A stretch of DNA of 64,000 nucleotides from RPQJ01 sp963793005 (lineage in GTDB: Bacteria > Pseudomonadota > Gammaproteobacteria > Steroidobacterales > Steroidobacteraceae): the NCBI GenBank assembly GCA_963793005.1, contig CAWBYP010000002.1, forward strand, positions 1,488,001 through 1,552,000, in the 5' to 3' direction. Shown here one piece after another: positions 53,719-61,572 of the stretch; within the stretch, counting starts at the first letter, position 1, and the number at the start of each line of letters is the position of its first letter. The translations under genes and the position numbers were made by a program. The notes beneath the pieces were generated by a model, which was not told the origin of the DNA, did not search any database, and saw only the letters and a program-made list of their open reading frames with translations.

Positions 53719-54288
53719 CTACTTCGTCAGCGTGACGTGACCCTTGAATTCCTTCTTCGTCGCACCGTCGCTAACCGTGCACGACGTCAGGACGACATCC
53801 GACAGCTCGTAGGTCTTCCCCTGGACACGCAGGACAGCGTGCGTGAAGTGAGTACCCATGACGCAGCCCCCGCTCTTTCCCATGGACGACTTCGTGGGTG
53901 ACTCACGAACCATCACCGTGAACTCGGCAACATCACCGACCTTCGGTCCAACCGCCACCGAGTCCGGGCCTGCGGCTGCCTCCGTGGCCGGTGCCGCTCG
54001 CTTGCCGGTCGCCAAGCCTGACGCGGCCTCGCGAGGTGCGGCGGCCGACGTGACCGACAGGTCCTGCATGCTGGCCTTGCCGGCGCCGCTGCCTTTGCCC
54101 GCCGCGGCAGGCACAGCACTGCTTGCACCCCATGAAAAGGACTCGACCTCGATGGTCTGCGGCGCGGCATTGTCGATACCAGCTCCCTTGGCAGGCTCAA
54201 GCTGCAGCAGGTAGTCGGATGAGGCCGACACCGATGCTGCCACCATCAGCAGCGACGTGACAGTGGCAAAGACGCGAATTGGGCGCAT
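53719..54288 (-). CDS. secreted Hcp-like protein
   Basis: This 189-residue protein has a signal peptide (FATVTSLLMVAASVSASS) and then an Hcp-type beta core: DYLLQLEPAKGAGIDNAAPQ, TIEVESFSWGASS, SGAGKASMQDLSVTS and LRVQGKTYELSDVVLTSC. This is the fold of type VI secretion tube proteins, interrupted by an Ala/Gly/Lys-rich insert. True T6SS Hcp has no signal peptide, and no other T6SS gene is in the window. The two cysteines (GGCVMGT, TSCTVSD) may pair. Divergence from a T6SS protein to an envelope protein is inferred. Confidence 0.72.
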   Translation of the reverse strand: MRPIRVFATVTSLLMVAASVSASSDYLLQLEPAKGAGIDNAAPQTIEVESFSWGASSAVPAAAGKGSGAGKASMQDLSVTSAAAPREAASGLATGKRAAPATEAAAGPDSVAVGPKVGDVAEFTVMVRESPTKSSMGKSGGCVMGTHFTHAVLRVQGKTYELSDVVLTSCTVSDGATKKEFKGHVTLTK

Positions 54289-54381
54289 GGAATGACTCTC
54301 GCTTGGACTGGGGCACCGAGTCTCTCACTCCGCCTGCGGACAGAATCGTGACGTGGTGGAGTATTTCGCGTGCGAGTCAGC

Positions 54382-54411
54382 GAACGTCCCTGATGAGAAC
54401 GTCCCTAATGA
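54382..54411. repeat. 15-base tandem repeat, two copies
   Basis: GAACGTCCCTGATGA (54382-54396) is followed at once by GAACGTCCCTAATGA (54397-54411), one mismatch. It lies 42 bases from the distal tRNA-derived repeat and could be an integrase arm-type site or a simple duplication. Confidence 0.7.
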
Positions 54412-54452
54412 CTCAGGGCCAAGTTGGGCCCTGCCAAGTCTTTGAATCTATT

Positions 54453-54482
54453 TGGAGCGGGTGATGGGAATCGAACCCACGT
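54453..54482 (-). repeat. tRNA-Gly 3'-end copy (distal attachment-site-like repeat)
   Basis: These 30 bases are identical to the last 30 bases of the intact tRNA-Gly gene at 55724-55753, including CCA, acceptor 3' strand and T-arm, and in the same orientation. The match ends abruptly at the next base (A versus T). The rest of the tRNA is absent, so this is a fragment. The position downstream of the intact gene is what integration into a tRNA 3' end leaves behind. Confidence 0.88.
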
Positions 54483-54561
54483 AAGTCACCCTGCTCCGCC
54501 CACCGGATCAATCACTTGACGCCCACGGTGGTCTCGCGTGTGAGATTCGTCATGCCCCGCG

Positions 54562-54846
54562 TTACGCTGCCGTCAGGCGAACCTTGGCAATGCGGCCCAG
54601 GTCCATCTGCTTTCTTGCGCGCCAGAATTCATGGCTGTACTGCATGGCAAGCCAGCTCTCCGGCGTCCGGCCAAGGCACTTCGACAGCCTGCGCGCCATC
54701 TCCGGGCTCACCCCGCTAGCGCCGGTCAGTACCCGATTCAGGGTCGAGGGCGCGACCCCCAGCTTGGCAGCCAGTTCACGGCCGCTCAGTCCGTTGGGCT
54801 CCAGGTAAACCGCCGTGATGAACTCGCCCGGACGCGGGGAAGCCAA
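54562..54846 (-). CDS. HigA-type antitoxin-like regulator without HigB
   Basis: This 94-residue XRE protein has the HigA/VapI form: PGEFITAVYLEPNGLSGREL, then a helix-turn-helix AKLGVAPSTLNRVLTGASGV and SPEMARRLSKCLGRTPESWL, then MQYSHEFWRARKQ. The usual partner, a HigB-type RelE-fold toxin, would precede it on the same strand, but only 69 bases separate it from the divergent coiled-coil gene. No toxin-like frame is present. It may repress its own promoter and the divergent one. ATG 54844-54846 is the only sensible start. Confidence 0.85.
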   Translation of the reverse strand: MASPRPGEFITAVYLEPNGLSGRELAAKLGVAPSTLNRVLTGASGVSPEMARRLSKCLGRTPESWLAMQYSHEFWRARKQMDLGRIAKVRLTAA

Positions 54847-54915
54847 ACTGCCTGGCTCTGGATTACAATTACCTGCCCCCCCGATTTATCCATTTCATGC
54901 CCCGCGAGGAACGAT

Positions 54916-55647
54916 GTGAGTCAAGCGCAGCAAGACCTTCAATTGAAAGTTTGGAAAGAACTCGCCATCAGCAAGCAGATCCTGATTCGAGCGGCCACGG
55001 ACGCGCTCAAGCTCGACCCGGAGTGCACGCAGCAAGAGCTGAAAGAAGCACTCGAAGCCGCGCTGAAGAAGGTCGCCAAGGCGGATACCGAACTCGTCAA
55101 CGCGAAGAAAGAGGCGGCGGCCACCATCGCTGCGCTCGAGAAGAAGTTAGCCGAGAGCGAGCAGGGCCTGGCTATTGCGCAGAACGCGGCTACCACGGCG
55201 AAAGCCGCGCAAGACAGCGCGGTTCAGCAGATGGCCAACCAGCGCGCTGCCGCCGCGACGGACCTGCAGAAGGTCAAGGACCGTCTGACCGAGCGCGAAA
55301 ATTCGCTCAAGGCGATCAACACGGCGCTGGCAGACACGCCCGCAAACGTCCTGAAGAAAATGAACGCGCTCAAGAAGCAGAAGCAGAAAGAAGCGGATGC
55401 GCGTCGCCAGGTCGAGTCCGCACTGAATACGCTTCGCACCGAGAAGCGCCAGCAGGATCAGAGTTTGGCGGACGTGCGGCGGAGTGGCGCGACCCTGGTG
55501 AGCCGTTATCGTGACCTTCACGCGCTGTCGCTGAAGCTGCATGAGCAGCTCCAGCCGCTGGTCGAGGATGCGAAGAGCCTGCCGGAGATTCCCGAGCTGG
55601 ATACGAATCTGCTGGAAGCCATCGAGCAGCCGGTGGAGAAAACGTAA
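54916..55647 (+). CDS. coiled-coil protein of unknown function
   Basis: The 243-residue protein is almost entirely helical. It starts at GTG 54916 with GAGGAA four to six bases upstream. Residues about 1-40 (DLQLKVWKELAISKQILIRA) are a short folded region with one Cys; residues 45-215 are long heptad-type coiled coil rich in Ala, Lys, Glu and Gln (KKVAKADTELVNAKKEAAAT); the end is acidic (PELDTNLLEAIEQPVEKT). There is no membrane segment or enzyme motif. I cannot name a family. It shares a divergent promoter region with the HigA-type gene and lies inside the tRNA-Gly island. Confidence 0.72.
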   Translation: MSQAQQDLQLKVWKELAISKQILIRAATDALKLDPECTQQELKEALEAALKKVAKADTELVNAKKEAAATIAALEKKLAESEQGLAIAQNAATTAKAAQDSAVQQMANQRAAAATDLQKVKDRLTERENSLKAINTALADTPANVLKKMNALKKQKQKEADARRQVESALNTLRTEKRQQDQSLADVRRSGATLVSRYRDLHALSLKLHEQLQPLVEDAKSLPEIPELDTNLLEAIEQPVEKT

Positions 55648-55723
55648 AGAGCGTCCTGCCAGCTCGAGCCGCGGCCTGCCGTCGCCCTGAACGCGGCTCA
55701 GCTCAGAGCCGTCCACGCGTGTC

Positions 55724-55797
55724 TGGAGCGGGTGATGGGAATCGAACCCACGTTAGTAGCTTGGGAAGCTACAGTTCTACCATTGAACTACACCCGC
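55724..55797 (-). tRNA. tRNA-Gly (CCC anticodon)
   Basis: The 74-base gene reads GCGGGTGTAGTTCAATGGTA at its 5' end, an anticodon stem GTAGC/GCTAC around the loop TTCCCAA (anticodon CCC), T-arm GTGGGTTCGATTCCCAT and acceptor end CACCCGC-T-CCA. The CCA is encoded. Its last 30 bases are duplicated at 54453-54482, so it has served as an integration site. Confidence 0.95.
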
Positions 55798-55990
55798 GCA
55801 GGGCCCTCGATTCTAGTCAACAACCTCTCGGCGCGGCAACCGGAGAAGCTCGCCTCGCGAGGCGTAGCTAGCAATTGACGTTCTCCGGGCGGGGCTTGCG
55901 GGACATGCCGGACGGGCGGCAGAAGATCCCGGTGGCTTCGCGTAAGGTATGCGCACCCTTGCGCCAGATCCACCCTTGGAGGACCCGACC

Positions 55991-57958
55991 ATGCACAAGC
56001 AGCTGATGGTGGCCGCCCTGCTCTTCGCGGCCCTCCCACTTCAATCCGCCATCGCCGACGTAGAGCGGCGCGAGCTCAACAACGGCCAGCTGATCCTGGA
56101 AGACATCCCCGCCATTCCGCAGTCGGTCGTGGAAGACCTGAACCGTTACCAGAACGTCCGCTCGGGCAGCGTGCTGGACTGGAGCGCGGACGGCAGGAGC
56201 CTGTACATCGCAACGCGCTTCGGCGACGTGCCGCAGATCCACCGGGTCGACATGCCGGCTGGCGCGCGCACGCAGCTGACCTTCTACGACGAGCCGATCG
56301 GCGGCGTCTCGCGGCAGCCGCAGGGCGCACGGCTGGTCTTCTCCATGGATGCCGGCGGCAGCGAATTCGCGCAGATTTTCCTGTTCGATCCGGCCACCGC
56401 CGACAGCCGCATGCTGACTGACGGTCGTTCGCGCAATGGCGGCGTCGCATGGGACCGCACCGGCAAGCGCATCGCCTACCAGAGCACGCGGCGCAACGGC
56501 GCTTCCAACGACATCTGGATGATGGACCCGGACCAGCCGGAGTCCGCCCGCCTGGTGCTCGAGGCGCCGGACGGCACCTCCTGGAGCCCGGTCGACTTCG
56601 ACGCCCGCGGCAGCCGCCTGCTGGTGAACAACTACATCAGCATCACCGAGTCCCGTGTGTACCTGCTGGACCTCGCCACCGGCAAGCGCGAGGTGATGGC
56701 CGGCGGCCGCGACGGCGGCACCAACGCGGCGGCGGCCTTCGACGCCGAGGGCGAGGGCTTCTGGCTGGTCACGGACCGGGGCAGCGAGTTCCGCCGCCTC
56801 GCCTGGCAGCCGCTGAAGCCGGGCGCCAGGCTGCAAGTCGTCACGTCGGACATCCCGTGGAATGTGGAGTCGGTGGTGTTCAGCGAGGATCGTCGCCGCG
56901 GCGCCTTCGTGGTGAACGAGGAAGGCCGAAGCCGCGTGTACCTGCTGGATCCAGCCACGCGCCGCTACGTTGCCGTCGCCGGCCTGCCGACGGGGCTCGC
57001 CAGCGGGCTGGAGTTCAGCCCGGACGGCCGGCGCCTGGCCATGACGCTCGATACCGCGAGGACGCCGAACGACGCCTTCGTGCTGGACTTAGGCGAGGCC
57101 GCGCTGGAGCACGGGGCGCTGACGCGCTGGACCTTCAGCGAGGTCGGCGGACTGGACACGTCGACGTTCATCGAGCCGGAACTGGTGCGCTACCAAAGCT
57201 TCGACGGATTGAGCATCCCGGCCTGGGTGTACAAGCCGGCCGGCAAGGGGCCCTTCCCCGTGGTCGTGTCGATCCACGGCGGCCCCGAGTCCCAGGCCCG
57301 GCCTGGCTTCAGCAGCACCTACCAGATGTGGCTGCAGAAGCTCGGCGTCGCGGTGGTGGTGCCCAACGTCCGCGGTTCCGACGGCTATGGCCGCACCTAC
57401 CTCGGCCTCGACAACGGCTTGAAGCGCGAGGACTCGGTGAAGGACATCGGCGCATTGCTCGACTGGATCGGCACGCAGCCCGACCTGGATGCGAAGCGCG
57501 TCGCCGTGTTTGGTGGCAGTTACGGCGGCTACATGGTGCTGGCGAGTGCCGTCTACTTCAGCGACCGGCTGAAGGCCGCCGTGGACATCGTCGGCATCTC
57601 GAACTTCGTCACCTTCCTGGAGAACACCCAGGACTACCGCCGCGACCTGCGCCGCGTGGAGTACGGCGACGAGCGTGACCCTGCGATGCGCGCCCACCTC
57701 GAGAAGATCAGCCCGCTCAGCAACGTGGACAGGATCGCCGTGCCGATGCTGGTGGTGCAGGGCCAGAACGACCCGCGCGTGCCGGTCACCGAGGCCGAGC
57801 AGATCGTGAAGGCGCTGCGCGATCGCGGTGAGCCGGTGTGGTACATGAACGCGCTCAACGAGGGCCACGGCTACCGCAAGAAGGAAAACGCGGACGTCTA
57901 TCAGCAGGCGGTCGTGCTGTTCTTCCGCGAGCACCTGATCGGGACGCCGGGTCCCTGA
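55991..57958 (+). CDS. S9 family prolyl-oligopeptidase-type peptidase, exported
   Basis: This 655-residue protein has a signal peptide (KQLMVAALLFAALPLQSAIA), an N-terminal beta-propeller of repeated WSADGRSLY and FSPDGRRLAM-type blades (about 40-390), and a C-terminal alpha/beta-hydrolase. The catalytic Ser is in FGGSYGGYM, the Asp in QGQNDPRVP and the His in NEGHGYRKKEN. HGGPESQARPGF is the family HGG region. It cleaves short peptides in the periplasm. ATG 55991 follows GGAGG; an upstream in-frame ATG at 55949 has no ribosome site. Confidence 0.92.
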   Translation: MHKQLMVAALLFAALPLQSAIADVERRELNNGQLILEDIPAIPQSVVEDLNRYQNVRSGSVLDWSADGRSLYIATRFGDVPQIHRVDMPAGARTQLTFYDEPIGGVSRQPQGARLVFSMDAGGSEFAQIFLFDPATADSRMLTDGRSRNGGVAWDRTGKRIAYQSTRRNGASNDIWMMDPDQPESARLVLEAPDGTSWSPVDFDARGSRLLVNNYISITESRVYLLDLATGKREVMAGGRDGGTNAAAAFDAEGEGFWLVTDRGSEFRRLAWQPLKPGARLQVVTSDIPWNVESVVFSEDRRRGAFVVNEEGRSRVYLLDPATRRYVAVAGLPTGLASGLEFSPDGRRLAMTLDTARTPNDAFVLDLGEAALEHGALTRWTFSEVGGLDTSTFIEPELVRYQSFDGLSIPAWVYKPAGKGPFPVVVSIHGGPESQARPGFSSTYQMWLQKLGVAVVVPNVRGSDGYGRTYLGLDNGLKREDSVKDIGALLDWIGTQPDLDAKRVAVFGGSYGGYMVLASAVYFSDRLKAAVDIVGISNFVTFLENTQDYRRDLRRVEYGDERDPAMRAHLEKISPLSNVDRIAVPMLVVQGQNDPRVPVTEAEQIVKALRDRGEPVWYMNALNEGHGYRKKENADVYQQAVVLFFREHLIGTPGP

Positions 57959-58083
57959 TCCGACCCGCGGCGGGTGAGCGCCGCCAACGGCATGAGCCGC
58001 ATCGCGATGGTGATCTGCTGCCACAGCGTGGTGGACGCCGACGGCAAGACCAGCTTGTTCGTTTGAACGGGTTGTCTGAAAAA

Positions 58084-58112
58084 GAACGGCGGCGCCAAAA
58101 GCGCCGCCGTTC
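58084..58112 (-). terminator. intrinsic terminator for katG
   Basis: A perfect 12-base inverted repeat (GAACGGCGGCGC and GCGCCGCCGTTC) with a five-base loop lies 35 bases after the katG stop on the minus strand. Read on that strand it is followed by TTTTT (AAAAA at 58078-58083 on the plus strand), the typical form of a Rho-independent terminator. Confidence 0.85.
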
Positions 58113-58146
58113 GTTCGTGATCAGCCCGGAACGAGCTGGTCGTGGC

Positions 58147-60372
58147 TCACTTCAGCTCGAAGCGGTCGAGGTTCATCACCTTGCTCCACGCCACGACGAA
58201 GTCCTGCACGAATATCGCCTGCCCATCGGCCGAGGCGTAGACCTCCGCCACGGCGCGCAGTTCGGCGTTCGACCCGAACACAAGGTCGACCGGGGTGGCA
58301 GTCCACTTGAGCGCGCCGGTCTTGCGGTCGCGGCCTTCGTAGATGCCATCGGCAGTGGACGACTTGCTCCACTGGGTGGACATGTCGAGCAGGTTGACGA
58401 AGTAGTCGTTGCTCAGGGTCCCCGGGCGCGAGGTGAACACACCGTGCTTCGACTGCCCGGCATTGGCATCCAGGGCGCGCATGCCGCCGACCAGGACGGT
58501 CATCTCAGGAACGGACAGCGTCAGCATGTTCGCCCGGTCGACCAGCGCCACCGTCGGTGACACGCTGTTGTCGCTGCCGAAATAGTTCCGGAAGCCGTCA
58601 GCCGTAGGCTCCAGCACGGCGAAGGACGCCACGTCGGTCTGGGCTTGCGTGGCGTCGGTGCGTCCAGGCGTGAACGGAACCTGCACGTCGAAGCCCGCCT
58701 TCTTTGCCGCCTGCTCTACCGCAGCGTTGCCGCCGAGCACGATCACGTCGGCAAGCGAGACTTTCTTGCCGCCAGGAAGCGAGCGGTTGAAGTCCACCTG
58801 GACGGCCTCGAGGCGCTGCAGTGTCCGGGCCAGTTCGGCCGGGTCGTTGACCGGCCAGTCCTTCTGCGGGGCGAGCCGGAGGCGCGCGCCGTTAGCGCCG
58901 CCGCGCATGTCGGTGCCGCGGTACGAGGCTGCCGACGCCCAGGCCGTGCGGACCAGCTCGGGACCGCTGACGCCCGAGGCGAGGATCTTCGCCTTCAGCG
59001 CCGCCGCGTCGTTCGCGTCGATCAGCGGATAGTCGACCGCCGGCACCGGGTCCTGCCAGATGAGGACTTCACTCGGCACTTCCGCGCCGAGATAACGTGC
59101 ACGCGGGCCGAGGTCGCGGTGCGTAAGCTTGAACCACGCCTTCGCGAATGCGCGCTGGTACTCCTCGGGATTTTGCTTGAAGCGCATCGAGATCTCGCGG
59201 TAGCTCGGGTCGAACTTCAGCGCGAGGTCCGTGGTGAACATGATCGGCGCGTGGCGCTTGGTCGGGTCGAATGCGTCGGGGACCATGTTCGATGCCTGGC
59301 CGTCTGCGGGAATCCACTGGATCGCGCCGCCCGGGCTGCGGGTCTGCACCCACTCGAAGGCGAACAGGTTGTCGAGGTACTGCGTGGTCCAGGCGACCGG
59401 GTTGCCCGACCAGGCACCTTCGAGGCCACTGGTGACCGCATCGGCGCCCTTGCCTGTGCCGCACTTGTTGGCCCAACCGAAGCCCTGCTGCTCGAGGCCG
59501 GCCGCCGCGGGCGGGGGGCCTACGCACTTGGACGGATCGTGGGCGCCATGGGCCTTGCCGAAGGTGTGTCCGCCGGCGATCAGGGCGACAGTTTCCTCAT
59601 CGTTCATCGCCATGCGGCCGAAAGTCTCGCGGATGTCCCTGGCGGCTGCGAGCGGATCGGGGTTGCCGTTCGGACCCTCCGGGTTCACGTAGATGAGGCC
59701 CATCTGTACGGCAGCAAGCGGCTTCTGCAGCTTGCGATCGCCGCTGTAGCGCTCGTCATCGAGGAACTTCTTCTCGGGTCCCCAGTAGACCAGGTCGGGC
59801 TCCCAGTCGTCGACGCGGCCGCCTGCATAACCGAAGGTCTCGAAGCCCATCGACTCGAGCGACACGTTGCCGGTGAGGACCATCAGGTCGCCCCAGGACA
59901 GGCTCTTGCCGTACTTCTGCTTGACCGGCCAGAGCAGGCGCTTGGCCTTGTCGAGGTTGGCGTTGTCCGGCCAGCTGTTGAGCGGGTCGAACCGCAGCTG
60001 GCCACCGTCCGAACCGCCGCGACCGTCGATCGTTCGGTAGGTTCCGGCACTGTGCCAGGCCATGCGGATGAAAAACGGACCGTAGTTGCCGTAGTCGGCA
60101 GGCCACCAGTCCTGCGATGTCGTCAGGACCTGCTTGATATCTGCCTTCACGGCATCCAGGTCGAGCTTCTCGAATTCCGTGGCGTAGTCGAAGTCCTTAC
60201 CCAGCGGGTTGGAGTTCGCGTCGTGGGCGCGAAGCACCGACAGGTCGAGCTGGTCCGGCCACCAGAACTTGTTGGGGACCGGCGTGCCCGCCGCGTCGGC
60301 GGTTGCCGCCGGCATGATCGGCATCGCGGTCAGTGCGCACGCGACTGCCAGCGTCGTGAGTTTCTTGTGCAA
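58147..60372 (-). CDS. katG: catalase-peroxidase with signal peptide (periplasmic form)
   Basis: This 741-residue KatG decomposes H2O2 and oxidises donors. It starts with an export signal (KLTTLAVACALTAMPIMPAA), unusual because most KatG is cytoplasmic; this is the KatG2/KatP form. The distal triad FIRMAWHSAGTYR (Arg, Trp, His), the Tyr of QMGLIYVNPEG and the Met of GRMAMNDEE form the Met-Tyr-Trp adduct, and the proximal His is in GGHTFGKAHG. The C-terminal half is the inactive duplicate domain (ASGVSGPELVRTAW). It ends at a clear terminator. Confidence 0.95.
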   Translation of the reverse strand: MHKKLTTLAVACALTAMPIMPAATADAAGTPVPNKFWWPDQLDLSVLRAHDANSNPLGKDFDYATEFEKLDLDAVKADIKQVLTTSQDWWPADYGNYGPFFIRMAWHSAGTYRTIDGRGGSDGGQLRFDPLNSWPDNANLDKAKRLLWPVKQKYGKSLSWGDLMVLTGNVSLESMGFETFGYAGGRVDDWEPDLVYWGPEKKFLDDERYSGDRKLQKPLAAVQMGLIYVNPEGPNGNPDPLAAARDIRETFGRMAMNDEETVALIAGGHTFGKAHGAHDPSKCVGPPPAAAGLEQQGFGWANKCGTGKGADAVTSGLEGAWSGNPVAWTTQYLDNLFAFEWVQTRSPGGAIQWIPADGQASNMVPDAFDPTKRHAPIMFTTDLALKFDPSYREISMRFKQNPEEYQRAFAKAWFKLTHRDLGPRARYLGAEVPSEVLIWQDPVPAVDYPLIDANDAAALKAKILASGVSGPELVRTAWASAASYRGTDMRGGANGARLRLAPQKDWPVNDPAELARTLQRLEAVQVDFNRSLPGGKKVSLADVIVLGGNAAVEQAAKKAGFDVQVPFTPGRTDATQAQTDVASFAVLEPTADGFRNYFGSDNSVSPTVALVDRANMLTLSVPEMTVLVGGMRALDANAGQSKHGVFTSRPGTLSNDYFVNLLDMSTQWSKSSTADGIYEGRDRKTGALKWTATPVDLVFGSNAELRAVAEVYASADGQAIFVQDFVVAWSKVMNLDRFELK

Positions 60373-60412
60373 GGGTTTTCTCCATTGAGCGGAACGATTT
60401 TGTTACGCCGAT

Positions 60413-60475
60413 GATAAGTCGACATCGAGATTCAATCTAATGATTGATCCAATTGATTCGATAGATAAAAGTAAT
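60413..60475 (-). promoter_or_regulatory. AT-rich region upstream of katG, possible OxyR-type site
   Basis: The 60 bases upstream of katG are far more AT-rich than the rest of the window and carry the direct hexamers ATTGAT (three times) and an outer inverted pair ATCTA/TAGAT. OxyR sites have ATAG/CTAT spacing, which is only loosely matched (ATAG at 60459 and CTAA at 60437). I list it as a likely promoter/operator zone, not a defined site. Confidence 0.3.
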
Positions 60476-60557
60476 CGGCGGCAGGACACACTGCTCGGCC
60501 GGCACGGGTCGATCGGTCTCCTGGACCTGGACGAACGTACACCGGTCGAAGCGCGGC

Positions 60558-61481
60558 CTAGACGTTCAGCAGCCTCTCGATGTGAGTTGCCGCACTGACG
60601 GCCAGCGCCGGCAGGTCGTAGCCACCCTCCAGCGTCGATACGATCCTGCCCTGGCCGTGACGTTCGGCAACCGAGCAGGCCTGCTCGGTGATCCAACCGT
60701 AGTCGGCGCGCGTCAGGCGAAGTTCCGCCATCGGGTCGGCATCGTGCGCGTCGAATCCTGCGGAGATGAAAACCAACTGCGGCGCGAACGCCTCCAGTGC
60801 GGGCAGCCAGTGCTCCGTAATGGCCTTGCGGAAATCGTCGCTGCCACTGCCCGGCGGCAACGGGCAGTTGATGATGCGGCCCGGCACCGAGGGCGGATTC
60901 ATTTCAGGGTACAGCGGGAACTGGTAGCTCGAGCAGAGCAGGACCCGGTCGTCGTCCTTGAATATGTCCTCGGTCCCGTTGCCGAGATGAACATCGAAAT
61001 CGAGGATCGCGATGCGCTCGAGTCCGTGCGCCGCGAGCGCATGGGCCGCGCCGACCGCGACGTTGTTGAAGAAACAGAAGCCCATGGCCCGGTCGCGCTC
61101 GGCATGATGGCCGGGCGGCCGGACGTTGCAGAACGCACGGCGTACAGCACCTGACAGCACGAGGTCGACTGCGAGTACATTTGCACCAGCGGCACGCAAT
61201 GCCGCCTCCAGCGTCTCCGGGCACATCGCCGTGTCGGGGTCGAGGTACGCCAGGCCTTCCTCCGGCGACTTCATGCTGATGCGCTCGATGTATTCCCTGG
61301 GGTGAACGCGCGCCAGCTGCTCGACCGTCGCCCGTGGCGCATCGTGATGCAGCAGGAAGTCATCGAGGCGGCGGACGAGCAACTGGTCGGCAATGGCGCC
61401 GATTCGCGCCGGCTGCTCCGGGTGCCCCTCGCCCATCTGGTGCAGGCGACAGGCCGGGTGCGAAATCAAGGCAACAGGCAT
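60558..61481 (-). CDS. histone deacetylase family protein (acetylpolyamine/lysine deacetylase-like)
   Basis: This 307-residue protein has an arginase/deacetylase fold. Zn ligands and catalytic His pair are in RPPGHHAERDRAMGFCFF, DFDVHLGNGT and SAGFDAHDADPMAEL; LEGGYD is the tyrosine motif. It should remove acetyl groups from lysine or polyamines. It is divergent from a Pat-type acetyltransferase gene with only 91 bases between, suggesting that the two enzymes have opposite activities on shared substrates. Confidence 0.92.
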   Translation of the reverse strand: MPVALISHPACRLHQMGEGHPEQPARIGAIADQLLVRRLDDFLLHHDAPRATVEQLARVHPREYIERISMKSPEEGLAYLDPDTAMCPETLEAALRAAGANVLAVDLVLSGAVRRAFCNVRPPGHHAERDRAMGFCFFNNVAVGAAHALAAHGLERIAILDFDVHLGNGTEDIFKDDDRVLLCSSYQFPLYPEMNPPSVPGRIINCPLPPGSGSDDFRKAITEHWLPALEAFAPQLVFISAGFDAHDADPMAELRLTRADYGWITEQACSVAERHGQGRIVSTLEGGYDLPALAVSAATHIERLLNV

Positions 61482-61572
61482 CGATACCCCCGATTGCGCT
61501 TACTCACAATGAATGTTCGCAGACACAACGCTAGCATGCATAGTCGAGCCACTGCCGCCCCGAGGTCGAATC

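Larger units (their letters stand above)
54453..55753. mobile_element. miniature island in tRNA-Gly, bounded by 30-bp direct repeats
   Basis: The segment from the distal tRNA fragment to the 3' end of intact tRNA-Gly is 1.3 kb. It holds one HigA-type regulator and one coiled-coil gene, in divergent orientation. There is no integrase, so it could be a deletion derivative of a larger island or a nonautonomous element moved by an integrase elsewhere. The bounding repeats are seen directly; mobility is inferred. Confidence 0.6.

Noticed and set aside
57992..58066. A 24-residue frame MSRIAMVICCHSVVDADGKT... between the S9 peptidase and katG
   Set aside because: It looks a little like the start of a real protein, but no ribosome site and no continuation were found. 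It may be a remnant, but support is too weak.
58645..60414. A 589-codon open frame on the plus strand
   Set aside because: Antisense to katG, without family motifs.
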